Origin: Barthelona sp. PCE
Taxonomy: Eukaryota > Metamonada: BaSk clade
Direction of reading: 5' to 3'
Assembly: GCA_040285745.1 (NCBI GenBank)
Contig: JAUFOR010000001.1
Coordinates: 620,001 to 684,000 of the forward strand
Length of the DNA stretch: 64,000 bases
Below the pieces are notes generated by a model. The model was not told the DNA's origin and did no database searches. It saw only the letters and a program-made list of their open reading frames with translations. Made by a program: the position numbers and the translations under genes. Shown in pieces: positions 30,488 through 40,210 of this stretch (positions within the stretch are counted from its first letter, which is position 1; each line of letters begins with the position of its first letter).

Positions 30488-32131
30488 ATGTCCACTGCTG
30501 ACGATTGCAAAGCCCGAGGTAACAACCACCTCCGCGCCAGAGAGTACGAACAGGCTGTTGCCGCTTACTCTGAGGGTCTTGAGATTGATCCTTCCCATCA
30601 TGTTCTTTATTCGAACCGTGCAGCTGCATACATCAATTTGCAGAAAGCAACCGAGGCACTTGAAGATGCTGAGAGCTGTATCAAGTGTAATCCTGCATTT
30701 GTTAAAGGATTTTTGCGTAAGGCAACTGCACTCAAGATGTTGGGACGTACACCCGATGCCGTTGACGCCATCGAGGCCGGTCTTCAAATCCAACCCGAGT
30801 TTGGCCCTCTCAAATCACTGCAGCAAGAGATCATGAGTGAACAGCAGAATCGTATGCAGGGTCTCTTTTCCAACCCCAGATTCCTTGAGCTTATGCAAGA
30901 TCCTGAGGTCGCAGAGGCAATCCAAGACCCCACCAAGCTTCAGGAGCACATGGGGAACCCAAAGGTCTTGGAAGCTGTCATGATGCTTCAGGGAATGATG
31001 GGTGGAATGCCTGGTGCCCCTCAACCTGGTGCCCCTCAACCTGGTGCCCCTCAACCTGGTGCCCCTCAACCTCAACCTGCTCCCAAGCCACAGCCCAAGC
31101 CCGAACCAAAATCCGAACCTAAAATTGCGGTTAAGACTGTAGAGGAAGAGGCAGATGAGATCAAGGCGGAGGGCAACAAGCTTTTCAAGAATAAGAATTA
31201 TGATGGAGCTATTGATAAATACCGCGAGGCATACGCCAAGCATCCAAATCCAGTATACTTGAGCAATATCGCTGCTGTACACACGCAACGCAAGGAATTC
31301 GACATTGCCATTGAGATCACTGAAGAAATGATTGAAAAGGCACGTGAGCTTTGTAATGGTGAGTATATCTCAAAGGGTCTTGAAAGAATGGGAAACATTA
31401 AGAAGGCAATGGGCGAGGTCGAGGAGGCCGTTAAGTTCTGGAAAGATGCTGACTTGGAGTTTTCTCACCGCAAGCTTCGTGTCAAGATTCGTGAAGGCGA
31501 GCGCGATGTTCGTGCCATCAAGAAGAAGGCATACGTCGATCCTGAGCTTTCCCAAGCTGCCAAACAACGCGGTAATGAGCTGTTTGCTGAGGAGAAATTT
31601 GTTGAAGCAATTCAACAATACGAGGAAGCTATCAAACGTGACCCTACCTCTCACACCGCTGTCGCTAATCGTGGTCTTTGCAAGCTCCGTCTTGGTGACT
31701 TCATGGGATGCGTCAAAGACTGTGATGATGCTCTGGAGATTGATCCCACTTATATCAAGGCTCTAATTAGGGCTGCACAAGCATATCAATATATGGCTAT
31801 GTATCATAAGTCCCTTGAGTACTACAAGCGCGCCCAAGCTCTCGAGCCCAGCGAGCACAGTGTACTTCAGGGCATGCAGGAGTTGGAGACCGTCGTTCAA
31901 CGCATGCAGATGAAGGGACCAGATGAAGAGATGGTCCGTCGCAACGCTGAGATGCCTTCTATTAAGAAGCTCGTCACTGACCCTGGTCTTCAGCATTTGT
32001 TGCAGGAGATATCCACTAACCCCGCTGCTATGATGCAAGCTATGTCGACCCCTGGCGTTGCTGATTCTTTACAGATGCTTATCTATGCCGGTGTTCTCCG
32101 TACACAGGGTCCTATTCCCAGGTCTCAATAA
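30488..32131 (+). CDS. STI1: HOP/STI1 Hsp70-Hsp90 co-chaperone
   Basis: The ATG at 30488 (MSTADDCKARGNNHL) is chosen because the family starts here; the frame is open further upstream only as UTR. The 547-residue protein has TPR1 (about 4-110), DP1 (about 125-175), a proline-rich linker with four QPGAP units, TPR2A and TPR2B (about 215-470) and DP2 at the end. The three TPR sets carry the KxxGN-type clamp residues (for example CKARGNNHL, IKAEGNKLF, KQRGNELF). HOP bridges Hsp70 and Hsp90 and moves clients between them in the cytosol. The C-ending codons are strongly biased, as in eL42, pointing to high expression. A TTTCACTTTTC element precedes the start. Confidence 0.95.
   Translation: MSTADDCKARGNNHLRAREYEQAVAAYSEGLEIDPSHHVLYSNRAAAYINLQKATEALEDAESCIKCNPAFVKGFLRKATALKMLGRTPDAVDAIEAGLQIQPEFGPLKSLQQEIMSEQQNRMQGLFSNPRFLELMQDPEVAEAIQDPTKLQEHMGNPKVLEAVMMLQGMMGGMPGAPQPGAPQPGAPQPGAPQPQPAPKPQPKPEPKSEPKIAVKTVEEEADEIKAEGNKLFKNKNYDGAIDKYREAYAKHPNPVYLSNIAAVHTQRKEFDIAIEITEEMIEKARELCNGEYISKGLERMGNIKKAMGEVEEAVKFWKDADLEFSHRKLRVKIREGERDVRAIKKKAYVDPELSQAAKQRGNELFAEEKFVEAIQQYEEAIKRDPTSHTAVANRGLCKLRLGDFMGCVKDCDDALEIDPTYIKALIRAAQAYQYMAMYHKSLEYYKRAQALEPSEHSVLQGMQELETVVQRMQMKGPDEEMVRRNAEMPSIKKLVTDPGLQHLLQEISTNPAAMMQAMSTPGVADSLQMLIYAGVLRTQGPIPRSQ
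31011..31075 (+). repeat. 15-nt tandem repeat in HOP linker
   Basis: Four nearly identical copies of GGTGCCCCTCAACCT encode Gly-Ala-Pro-Gln-Pro. The third-position identity shows a recent expansion inside the DP1-TPR2A linker. Length changes should be tolerated there. Confidence 0.92.
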
Positions 32132-32167
32132 ACACGAGTATTTTGTTAATAGAAAACCGTTTATTAA

Positions 32168-34534
32168 TTATTTAGAAGGGGTTGCCTCTTCTTCTTCCTC
32201 AGCAACAAGGCGAAGGAAGACATCTTCGAGAGAACTTTCGCTGATAGATAGTGAAGCAACACCATAAGCAACCTTGTTTGTCTCAATAGCCTCAAGTAAA
32301 TCTGGAATGCTCTGCTGAGAATCAACCGGAATGCGATATACCATGCTGAAACCAGCACGAGATTCCATCTTCAAATTGGTAGGAAGGGAGTCAGCAATGG
32401 TGTTTTGGAATGTATCAGCTGCATTAATATCGTTCATGGTCAAATATAAAGTGTATCCTTCACCATAATGAGCTTTTAACTCGGAAGGAGAACCAAGGGC
32501 AATAAATTCACCAGTCTTCATGATTGCTACACGACCACTTTGACAGATTTGATCAACCTCTTCAAGATTATGAGAGATGATGATAGTAGAACGATTTTGA
32601 CCAGTCTTTAGTAAAACATTACGCATATTAGCGACCTGATCTACATCCAGACCTGTTGTAGGTTCATCAGCCATTAAGAGACGAGGATCACCAAGGAAAC
32701 CGGCAGCAATTTGAATACGACGCTTCTGGCCACCACTTAAATCGCTGATATACTTATCCTTAAACTCCAAAGAGTTAGTAATTTCAAGACAACGGTCGAC
32801 TTCTTTATCAACATCATCCTTAGAGATGCCCTTGATGAGAGCGAGATAGCGAAGCTGATCGCTACACTTGAGGCCTTCATAGATACGATTGAACTGAGGA
32901 ATGATGCCGATGGAAGCACGGAGATCATCAACCTCAGCAAGGTTCTTACCAAAAAGATAAACCTCACCAGAAGTAATGGGGAGTGTACCACTGGTCATTG
33001 AGAAAGAAACAGACTTGCCCTGGCCATTGGCACCGAGCAAACCGAGTATACTGTTCTCTTGGAGAGCGAAAGAAATACCGCGAACTGCTTCAAAATCATC
33101 AAACTTCTTTGAAATTTCTTTAACAACGACAGGGTACTTCTTCATCTCTTCAGCGCTCATATTTGCGACAAGTTCACGCTCAGCAACGATTGAAGGCATC
33201 TCATCAGTCTTGTGCTTCTTGGAAACAGCAACCGGAGGCTTACGACGACGAAGACCTGCAATACCAAGCTCATTACCTTTGTACATAATGATGAGACCAA
33301 GGATAACGAACCAGATGGCAGCGCTAATAAACTGATAAATGATGGACGTGCCCACGTTAAAGTGAATATTACTATCCCATACATCGACGGGTGCACCAGC
33401 CGAACCAGCAGAGTTAATGAGGGTCAGAGCCTGGACACCAGGATCAATAACAAAGAGCATGATTACATTGTGCCAAATCTTGTGATCATCATAGACAGTC
33501 ATACCAACTATGAAGGTGACGAGGATCTGTGATGCCATCATGAAGAATAGGAAGGATCCAAGACATGCGACTGCGGCGCCAACAGCGGTACGTAGGAAGG
33601 ACACAAGTACCAGAGTGAATGGGATGTACGTAATATACATTGCTAAAATTACTATAAAGAGAACAATAGGATTCTGTTCGTTAGCCTGCTCTGAGCCGTA
33701 TAAATTGGCAACCAAAATGTAAACGATTGATAGAACAAGGGCTTGTAGCAACCAGAATAAACCATGAGCAGCGAATTCAGAGGCACGGCGGGCACCACTG
33801 GACTGATAGTACTCAGTGATTCCGTTTTCCTTGGGTGAGACAACGTCAAGTGCCCACACGACCTGGGAGATGACAAGGACCATCATGGCAAAGAACGGGG
33901 CAACACTGGAAGAGCTCATTGATTCAAATAATGCTGGATGGGGAAAATCACGAGTTTTAACAGTGAAACCTGATGCAATTTCGGTTGTGACGGCAACCTG
34001 CATGGGGAGGAACAGCTCACGGTACGTGTTTGTAGTACAAACTAAATAAAATGAATTAGGGTTGCACTCGTAAATTGATGAGTTGACTTGGATTGTGACA
34101 TCAGTCAGTTCAGTTCCGCTAAACGTGAAGTGATAAGCTGCCTGGGTCATGTTCTTATTTGCTTTAATCCATGTCAAGACATCAGCTGGAGTATCGAATC
34201 CTAAAGTCGATGTGAGGCCGTTGTTAGACGCAATGTCGTCTGCCAACGCGCGTGCTGTAGCCGTGTCAGGGGAGAAAACAAAGTCATGACATGATCCAAG
34301 TGAAGGATTACATTTTGGAATGTTACCAACAATCGTTGCTTCAGTATCGAGATTTAAGGAGCCAAAGGGGTTGAACGCGGTGAAAGAAGCAGTTAAAATG
34401 ACACCTATTAAAAGAATAATGAAAGGAGCAAGTAACTGGCATGCAATTGCCTTCCAACGACGCTTGTTGAAGAACAAATTGACATCCTGTTTGAAATAAA
34501 TGCCTACTTGGGAGCCAAAGGAACTGGGTTTCAT
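32168..34534 (-). CDS. ABCA-type half ABC transporter
   Basis: This 788-residue protein has one transmembrane helix near residue 33, a large extracytosolic loop (about 60-210) and a second group of helices (about 215-420), followed by a nucleotide-binding domain. The NBD has Walker A GANGQGKS (near residue 500), signature LSGGQKRRIQ (near 600), Walker B LLMADEP and the H-loop ISHNLEEVD. The gene order of membrane domain then ATPase, and the long first loop, indicate the ABCA family, which exports lipids in animals, plants and protists. As a half transporter it should dimerise. The C-terminus is acidic (EEEEEATPSK). Its codons are strongly biased. A TTTTTCATTTT element lies just before the ATG. 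Confidence 0.88.
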   Translation of the reverse strand: MKPSSFGSQVGIYFKQDVNLFFNKRRWKAIACQLLAPFIILLIGVILTASFTAFNPFGSLNLDTEATIVGNIPKCNPSLGSCHDFVFSPDTATARALADDIASNNGLTSTLGFDTPADVLTWIKANKNMTQAAYHFTFSGTELTDVTIQVNSSIYECNPNSFYLVCTTNTYRELFLPMQVAVTTEIASGFTVKTRDFPHPALFESMSSSSVAPFFAMMVLVISQVVWALDVVSPKENGITEYYQSSGARRASEFAAHGLFWLLQALVLSIVYILVANLYGSEQANEQNPIVLFIVILAMYITYIPFTLVLVSFLRTAVGAAVACLGSFLFFMMASQILVTFIVGMTVYDDHKIWHNVIMLFVIDPGVQALTLINSAGSAGAPVDVWDSNIHFNVGTSIIYQFISAAIWFVILGLIIMYKGNELGIAGLRRRKPPVAVSKKHKTDEMPSIVAERELVANMSAEEMKKYPVVVKEISKKFDDFEAVRGISFALQENSILGLLGANGQGKSVSFSMTSGTLPITSGEVYLFGKNLAEVDDLRASIGIIPQFNRIYEGLKCSDQLRYLALIKGISKDDVDKEVDRCLEITNSLEFKDKYISDLSGGQKRRIQIAAGFLGDPRLLMADEPTTGLDVDQVANMRNVLLKTGQNRSTIIISHNLEEVDQICQSGRVAIMKTGEFIALGSPSELKAHYGEGYTLYLTMNDINAADTFQNTIADSLPTNLKMESRAGFSMVYRIPVDSQQSIPDLLEAIETNKVAYGVASLSISESSLEDVFLRLVAEEEEEATPSK

Positions 34535-34726
34535 CTTTTAAAGCCTTTGAATCAAGAATAAAATGAAAAACAGTTTATTTAGGGATGCTATGTGTTTCAG
34601 AACTAAACAACGATATTCCACCAGTGAATAGGGGATTGGTAAACTTTTTCAGAGCAAAGTATATCATTGGCCCCGTTCTTTCTTTTAACATCCTTTTTTT
34701 ATTGTTTGGCAACTTAAATTAGTTAT

Positions 34727-37375
34727 ATGAGGAGAATTATTACACCAATTAATGTTTTACAACTCACAAATGTTGCTATTGTTAAGCTTAGAGTTAAGAA
34801 AACAAGTTTTGAGGTTGCTTGTTATAAATCAAAGATGAAGGCATACCTTGAGGGCATCGAGACCGACATTAATGAGGTTTTACAGGTGTTAACTATCTTT
34901 ACGATGGCTAGTAAGGGTAAACAAGCATCCACTCAACAGCTGCAGAAGGCCTTCCCAGGTTTGACCAAGGACGAGATCATTGAGTATATCCTTCGCAACG
35001 GTGAGTATCAGCAATCAAAGAAGGAACGAGATGTGAGCACAACGAATCTTTTAAATCAGGTTATCTCAATCATTGTTGAAAAATGTTACAATGCAGACCT
35101 TAATGTCCCATTCACCGCAGACATGGTGAAGGTAATGCTTAAACAGGTTGGCTTCCGTGTTACAACTAAGGAATCAGCTAAAAGACAGGCTCTTTGGGCT
35201 ATTGATACATTTCAACGAAAGTCTTCCGAGCTCGGTATTTCTATTGGCCGTGGTATGATGCACTTACGCATTATCGGTGTCGGTACACAAGCTCTTAAAG
35301 CATTGAAGGCATTCTGGAAGGACATGGATGTGATGATCATCAAGGAAGAGACAAACGAAGAAGGTGCTTTTTTGTATGAGATTTATTGCGGTTCAGGCGA
35401 TTTTTATGTCTTTAAAGGCTGGGATCATTTTGCTGTTTACGAAATTGAGATTGTTAATGCAAATGTTAATGTTCAGGGTAGAAATTCGAACCGTGGGAAG
35501 GAGGAAAAGTTCACAGCCCCATTTATCACAGACGTGGAACCAGGAATAAGGGAGCTTGGAAACTTTTTTTCAGGGTTCGAATCCTGCAAGGTGCGATCTT
35601 TTGAAGATGATATTGCTGAAGATAGTAAGTATTCACTGATCGGATATGACGGCCGTTACAATGTTTTAAAGGCCATATTTCACAAAAATGCAATTCATGC
35701 AATTTGTGCTATTGATGGTGAGGAAGGAATCTGGTCTGTCAAGTATGCCCTAGTGGCCGATGGACTCAAGGAGATCTCAGTCAGGCAAATAAGCATTCGT
35801 GACGATTATATACCTGAATCACTTAAAATGTCAAGCAAAATGGCGTTAATTTCATTTGGTGAGGCAGGTGCTGCCAGTGGATGCGTTGTTCCACTGTATG
35901 ATGTTGGATTTCATCATATAGATCTTTATTGTGACTTTGTGGATGTTTGTCCACGAACTGGATATATTGCTATTGCTGAAGGTGGTCACTCAGGAACTTT
36001 TTCTATCTTTACGCGCACTCTCGAGCCCCTAATCGATAAAACAGTTGAGAATGTCAAAGCTCTGGCATTTGCAAACTTCCATCTTTATCTCTTTAAAGAG
36101 GACGGTGTTCAGGTATATCACACACCCAATCCCGCACTAGGCCTCCCATTGCGAGAGATTGATTTCATACCGCATGTTTTCGAAGGAGAAATTATTGTGG
36201 AGTGTATCAACAATTTATTGGTTGTCAAAAATCAAGGTTTTGGTTATACTCTTGATGGTCTTCTGTTCATCAAGCACAACGAGTTTAACAGGTCAATGAT
36301 TCCCACGTCTCCTTTTGAGTTTGTTTCAGTTCCTGATCACGTACTTGATTCTAAAAATTTCTTTTCTTCACCTTATGTTTTATCGTATGGTTCTCATGGT
36401 ATTCGTGCGTATCTGGCGTTTACGGGCCAGGTACTGTCTCACATCCCGGTCGCTGATCACGTCACATATATCAAGGAACAAAATCAATTATACTACAGTA
36501 TGGGCGGCACCGCTGTAATTTACAATACAGAAACTGATGAATTAGACGTTAATGCTGTTGAACTTGGCGAACAAGAGATGATGGGTTACGTTTTCCCATC
36601 CATCTGTAACCCGGAAGAAGTTTACTGTCAGTTGATCGGTGAAGATGAAAACATTTACTCATTTTTGACAGAGGAGACCCGTAGAGGAGCACTTGATGAG
36701 ATGTGCATGTGTCCTGTATTCTTCAATGACGAGGATTTCACATTTTTGTTTGAGGAAGGTGAGGAAACCATGCCAAATCCACAAAATTTCGATTTACAAA
36801 AGTCAAAGATATGTGAAGGTGATTTCTTTCAGTACAACCCCGAAACAGGTATTATCACAAGGTTCTGTGGCTCAGATGATTTGACATTGACGTACTCGAC
36901 AAGAACCAACCTGAAATTTGTTAGTGCACAAGACTCATCATCATTGTTTTATGATCCTGAGCACAACAAGATCATTGTGTACTCCTCCGAAGAGGATGAG
37001 TTGTATGAGTTCCCTGAATTAGACTTTGAGCCCACAATTGTCCAATGGAAAGTGAACAAGGTCATTTTTTCTAGCCTTGATCGTACAATTATTTACGAAA
37101 TTAATATTTCCAAGAATGGTCGTCTTTTATCGAAAAAACTCCCGAAAGGGAGATATTTACGGGATTTTGTTCCAACTACAGATTATTTTGGCGTTTATAT
37201 TAGATATGACCACAGTAACTTTGTCTACAATATTACGAACATGTGGCAGAGTGACGAAGGGTATATCGGTGAGGCACTCATCAAACTAGAGCGTGTTGTT
37301 GAGGAACCAGAGCCAGAACCAGCTCCTAAAAAGAAGAAGAAAAAGAAGAAGAAGAAGAAAACTGATACAAGATAA
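34727..37375 (+). CDS. SBDS ribosome-maturation factor fused to a beta-rich C-terminal extension
   Basis: The first about 245 of 882 residues match SBDS: TPINVLQLTNVAIVKLRV and FEVACYKSKMKAYLEGIETD (FYSH domain), EILRNG-like hinge, NQVISIIVEKCYNADLNVPF and the third domain. SBDS with the GTPase EFL1 removes eIF6 from new 60S subunits. Residues about 290-850 are not part of SBDS: they carry repeated short strands with periodic aromatic and aspartate residues (for example CPRTGYIAIAEGGHSG) consistent with one or two beta-propellers. A lysine tract follows near residue 868. Plant and trypanosomatid SBDS have small C-terminal additions; one of this size is unusual. The continuous open frame and internal reading make an artefactual fusion less likely, but cDNA would settle it. 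Confidence 0.85.
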   Translation: MRRIITPINVLQLTNVAIVKLRVKKTSFEVACYKSKMKAYLEGIETDINEVLQVLTIFTMASKGKQASTQQLQKAFPGLTKDEIIEYILRNGEYQQSKKERDVSTTNLLNQVISIIVEKCYNADLNVPFTADMVKVMLKQVGFRVTTKESAKRQALWAIDTFQRKSSELGISIGRGMMHLRIIGVGTQALKALKAFWKDMDVMIIKEETNEEGAFLYEIYCGSGDFYVFKGWDHFAVYEIEIVNANVNVQGRNSNRGKEEKFTAPFITDVEPGIRELGNFFSGFESCKVRSFEDDIAEDSKYSLIGYDGRYNVLKAIFHKNAIHAICAIDGEEGIWSVKYALVADGLKEISVRQISIRDDYIPESLKMSSKMALISFGEAGAASGCVVPLYDVGFHHIDLYCDFVDVCPRTGYIAIAEGGHSGTFSIFTRTLEPLIDKTVENVKALAFANFHLYLFKEDGVQVYHTPNPALGLPLREIDFIPHVFEGEIIVECINNLLVVKNQGFGYTLDGLLFIKHNEFNRSMIPTSPFEFVSVPDHVLDSKNFFSSPYVLSYGSHGIRAYLAFTGQVLSHIPVADHVTYIKEQNQLYYSMGGTAVIYNTETDELDVNAVELGEQEMMGYVFPSICNPEEVYCQLIGEDENIYSFLTEETRRGALDEMCMCPVFFNDEDFTFLFEEGEETMPNPQNFDLQKSKICEGDFFQYNPETGIITRFCGSDDLTLTYSTRTNLKFVSAQDSSSLFYDPEHNKIIVYSSEEDELYEFPELDFEPTIVQWKVNKVIFSSLDRTIIYEINISKNGRLLSKKLPKGRYLRDFVPTTDYFGVYIRYDHSNFVYNITNMWQSDEGYIGEALIKLERVVEEPEPEPAPKKKKKKKKKKKTDTR

Positions 37376-37456
37376 AACTTTACTGTTTGGTGATGTATGA
37401 AAGTATGTCAAAGACACATAAATAAATAAGAAAAGTAAGAAAGAAGTAGGGGAACG

Positions 37457-38680
37457 TTACAGACATTCCATACAACCAACGGAGTTATCTCCAGCACTGT
37501 TATTATTGACATATAAAGTCCATTTAATACGTGTGGAGCTGTAGTAAGTAGTCAACAAGTCCTGGAGCATATATACCTCAAAAGAAATGGGTGCACTATG
37601 TCTTCCATTGCTTGCTGGGATACCAAAGTTAGCCCCTTTCCAAAGTTTGTAATCGGAGTGAGGGTACCACTTGAAACGGTGTCCATTACAGTGAATTACT
37701 GAAAATAGTGAGTTCTTGTGGTGTGCGTCTGTTTGGTCAAAGATTGCAAGAGCTTTTGTGTTAAAATCTGACAAACAGTGCATTTGATTTATCCAGTTAT
37801 ACTTGTAATAACAATGTTGATCTCCATCAGTGTCATAATAACACACACGCCATCTGTAAAGATGTGAGTGGAATGTAATCTCAGTACCTGTTGTGAACGA
37901 ATTGACATAATGTCTGTACACTCTCCATTCGTAATAAAGACTGTGGCCTGTTTGGTACGGATATTCACTCACAAAAACGTACACCTCATTTGAACCATCT
38001 GCACTGTAATAATTAGCAGCAGTTACAACAGCGTTTAAATCACTGGCATGAAAATCATGTGAACAAAACCCGTAGCTACGACCACCTAGCACACCTGTAG
38101 TTACATTAACTCCTTTATATAGAGACAGGCAGTAGCGTTCGTAATATGAGCAGCCGTATCCGCAAACCTGTCGTTGACCTGTCGTTAGCGCAACAACATA
38201 AACGTTGTTACTGTCGGCCAAACGATTCGCTGCAGGTTGAGTAGTACGATATCCGTTACTGTATCTCTGAAAAGCAACTATGTCGTAGTTCCACCATTTA
38301 TAGTTGTGCTCCTGATATATACTACCAAGATTTCTCATGCGTGAACGACGAACTGAAGTTAACATCGGATTAGAGGATGTAGGATTGGTATCATGGTTGC
38401 CCGTAGATGCACGAAAACGATTGAACACATCATAAAGCCAGAAATACTTATATGATCGACCTTCATCAGTAGTTCCAAGTACAAGAATATCTGGCTGAGT
38501 TGAATTGGTTAAATACATGGGGAACGAACTAACTCGCGTCCAAGAGTCAGTATATGTCTCATCACGGGCGAAAGGAGGATCAATTAGATCTTCCATTGTA
38601 AATGTACCCGCATTGTAAAAGCTAATGGCTGAAACACATATGAGAGCAGCAAATATGCTTATGATACTGTATGATATCAT
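37457..38680 (-). CDS. Secreted protein of unknown function
   Basis: The 407-residue protein has a signal peptide (MISYSIISIFAALICVSA) and no other hydrophobic helix. It is rich in Tyr, Trp, Ser, Asn and His, contains several cysteine pairs (CGYGC, CMEC at the end) and alternating strand patterns such as DILVLGTTDEG, which could be a beta-propeller with calcium-type loops. I do not recognise a family. It could be exported or bound at the cell surface. It lies in tandem 57 nt from the basic-protein gene upstream and 81 nt from the convergent SBDS gene. Confidence 0.65.
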   Translation of the reverse strand: MISYSIISIFAALICVSAISFYNAGTFTMEDLIDPPFARDETYTDSWTRVSSFPMYLTNSTQPDILVLGTTDEGRSYKYFWLYDVFNRFRASTGNHDTNPTSSNPMLTSVRRSRMRNLGSIYQEHNYKWWNYDIVAFQRYSNGYRTTQPAANRLADSNNVYVVALTTGQRQVCGYGCSYYERYCLSLYKGVNVTTGVLGGRSYGFCSHDFHASDLNAVVTAANYYSADGSNEVYVFVSEYPYQTGHSLYYEWRVYRHYVNSFTTGTEITFHSHLYRWRVCYYDTDGDQHCYYKYNWINQMHCLSDFNTKALAIFDQTDAHHKNSLFSVIHCNGHRFKWYPHSDYKLWKGANFGIPASNGRHSAPISFEVYMLQDLLTTYYSSTRIKWTLYVNNNSAGDNSVGCMECL

Positions 38681-38737
38681 TTGAAAAGAAAAATAAAGAG
38701 GAAAACAAAATATTGTCTTCTAATTATGTTTTTACAT

Positions 38738-39388
38738 CTAGTATGAATTAGAACTAACCCTTTCTAACCAACTGATTCTCTCCTTTCTAATATTATTAAC
38801 TCTATTGGTTCTAATTTGTCGATTTCTTTCTTCTTCCCTTGCATATGCATCTAATACACGTGTTTCAAGTCTTCTGCGTCTCTCTTGTCTTGCTGACTGT
38901 AATTTTCTGCGCTTTGACTTATCATCTGGAAGCGTGCGTGGACCAAAACGCTCTGTTTCAGGTATAAAACTATCTGTGTGTGGATGCTGTACAATATATG
39001 TGTTGTCCGTGTACCTTCCAGTCCAACGGCGCGTCGGGGGTCGGGTTTTCGTTAGATATAATGAAGAAGGTGTTGAAGAATCTGTTGGAATAGCAATATT
39101 TGCAAATTTCTTTTTTGGACGTACAGGAGGAGCTGATTTAGATCTGTTTTTGTTCTTGTTTGGTCTAGTAGCACATAATCTTGTTTTGGTGCATATTGTA
39201 GAATCTTTCTTAAAGAACTGTTGTTGAGGAGCTGTTTTATACATAACCGAAGGCTCTTCGTGTGGGATATCAGGTCTTTTGAAGCTATTTGGTAGTGTTT
39301 TGTGTTGTAATAGTGATTTTTGAAATTCCTTCCTTTTTGAGTAAGAGGATGGCCTGTTGCTGGTACCAGTTACGTTGCGTTTACGCAT
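38738..39388 (-). CDS. Basic, arginine-rich protein of unknown function
   Basis: This 216-residue protein is rich in Arg, Lys, Ser and Pro, with a C-terminal helix (RKLQSARQERRRRLETR through EEERNRQIR) and short Pro-containing segments. Such composition is common in microtubule-associated flagellar proteins of protists; given that epsilon-tubulin lies 1.3 kb away the idea is attractive but unproven. No known domain is visible. The ATG at 39388 is the first in-frame start. Confidence 0.6.
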   Translation of the reverse strand: MRKRNVTGTSNRPSSYSKRKEFQKSLLQHKTLPNSFKRPDIPHEEPSVMYKTAPQQQFFKKDSTICTKTRLCATRPNKNKNRSKSAPPVRPKKKFANIAIPTDSSTPSSLYLTKTRPPTRRWTGRYTDNTYIVQHPHTDSFIPETERFGPRTLPDDKSKRRKLQSARQERRRRLETRVLDAYAREEERNRQIRTNRVNNIRKERISWLERVSSNSY

Positions 39389-39768
39389 CGCACTTTAATT
39401 TAATCGCGGAAAAGAGAAGATATTTTTAAAACAAAAGTTTTTGGCAATGCTTGGCTTCTCACTTTGCATCTATCGTCTTATCCTTTAATTTGGAAGGTGT
39501 TATATATTTATTTTGTCCATAAATACATCTTAAGTGAATTTTTTTTTGTAAAAGTTGATTAATGATTTGTATCGTGAAGTAATTGAACCATATATTTGAA
39601 TCAAAATTAAAATTCACGCTAATTTACTATTTGCAAAAGGTTGATATGACAAGGTATCAAGAAAATCTCGGAAAAAGAAAAAATTAAACACAATATAGAT
39701 ATCCGAGAAATAATTCACGTCTGCAATGTGACAGGCACTCACAATTAAGGATTCAAGAATGATAATTT
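39389..39768. other. Intergenic region with two hairpins
   Basis: This about 380-nt A/T-rich stretch separates two minus-strand genes. It holds the perfect 6-bp inverted repeat TTGATA/TATCAA at 39641-39660 and the 7-bp repeat TCTCGGA/TCCGAGA at 39666-39708. No coding region is supported. Confidence 0.5.
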
Positions 39769-40170
39769 CTATTTTTCAAAATACACACTTGCGAGTCGAG
39801 AACCTGAAGGTCTTGGTGAACCACGAGCTGGTACGGTGTCACTATCCCGGTCAGTTATGCGTGTGCTTGATCGAGATCGGCGTAGAGTACCTAATAAAAC
39901 TTCTTTAGGTAAATTTTGTGGGGATTCAAGAGCGTCTTTGCTTGGCGCATCGATAGATCCTGGTGAAAATGATGCTAGTTGTGCTTGTGAGGAGTTGGTG
40001 TTGTTGTTCTTATGATATGCATATGCAGCAGCTTTCTTCTTATTGGACGTAGAAAAATTACTCACATCCATACCTTGTAAAAAGCTTTGGTAGCATTTAA
40101 AAACTACCACGACAAGCGTTAAAAAGAGTAGTACTGCAAATATTAATATAAGGAGTTCTGCTTGTTCCAT
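39769..40170 (-). CDS. Small single-pass membrane protein
   Basis: The 133-residue product starts at an ATG at 40170 and has a transmembrane segment at about residues 5-27 (LLILIFAVLLFLTLVVVVF), followed by a Ser/Pro/Arg-rich cytosolic or luminal tail. No domain is recognised. A TTTTCACAAATT element lies a few bases before the start. The gene is divergent from the 113-codon frame at 40211, with only 40 nt between starts. Confidence 0.6.
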   Translation of the reverse strand: MEQAELLILIFAVLLFLTLVVVVFKCYQSFLQGMDVSNFSTSNKKKAAAYAYHKNNNTNSSQAQLASFSPGSIDAPSKDALESPQNLPKEVLLGTLRRSRSSTRITDRDSDTVPARGSPRPSGSRLASVYFEK

Positions 40171-40210
40171 TAAAATTTGTGAAAAGAGAAAAAGTCAAGT
40201 TGGGTAAAAG

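Noticed and set aside
35565-35590. tRNA T-arm-like CAGGGTTCGAATCCTG
   Set aside because: It lies inside the SBDS reading frame, and no matching acceptor, D-arm or anticodon arm is found upstream.
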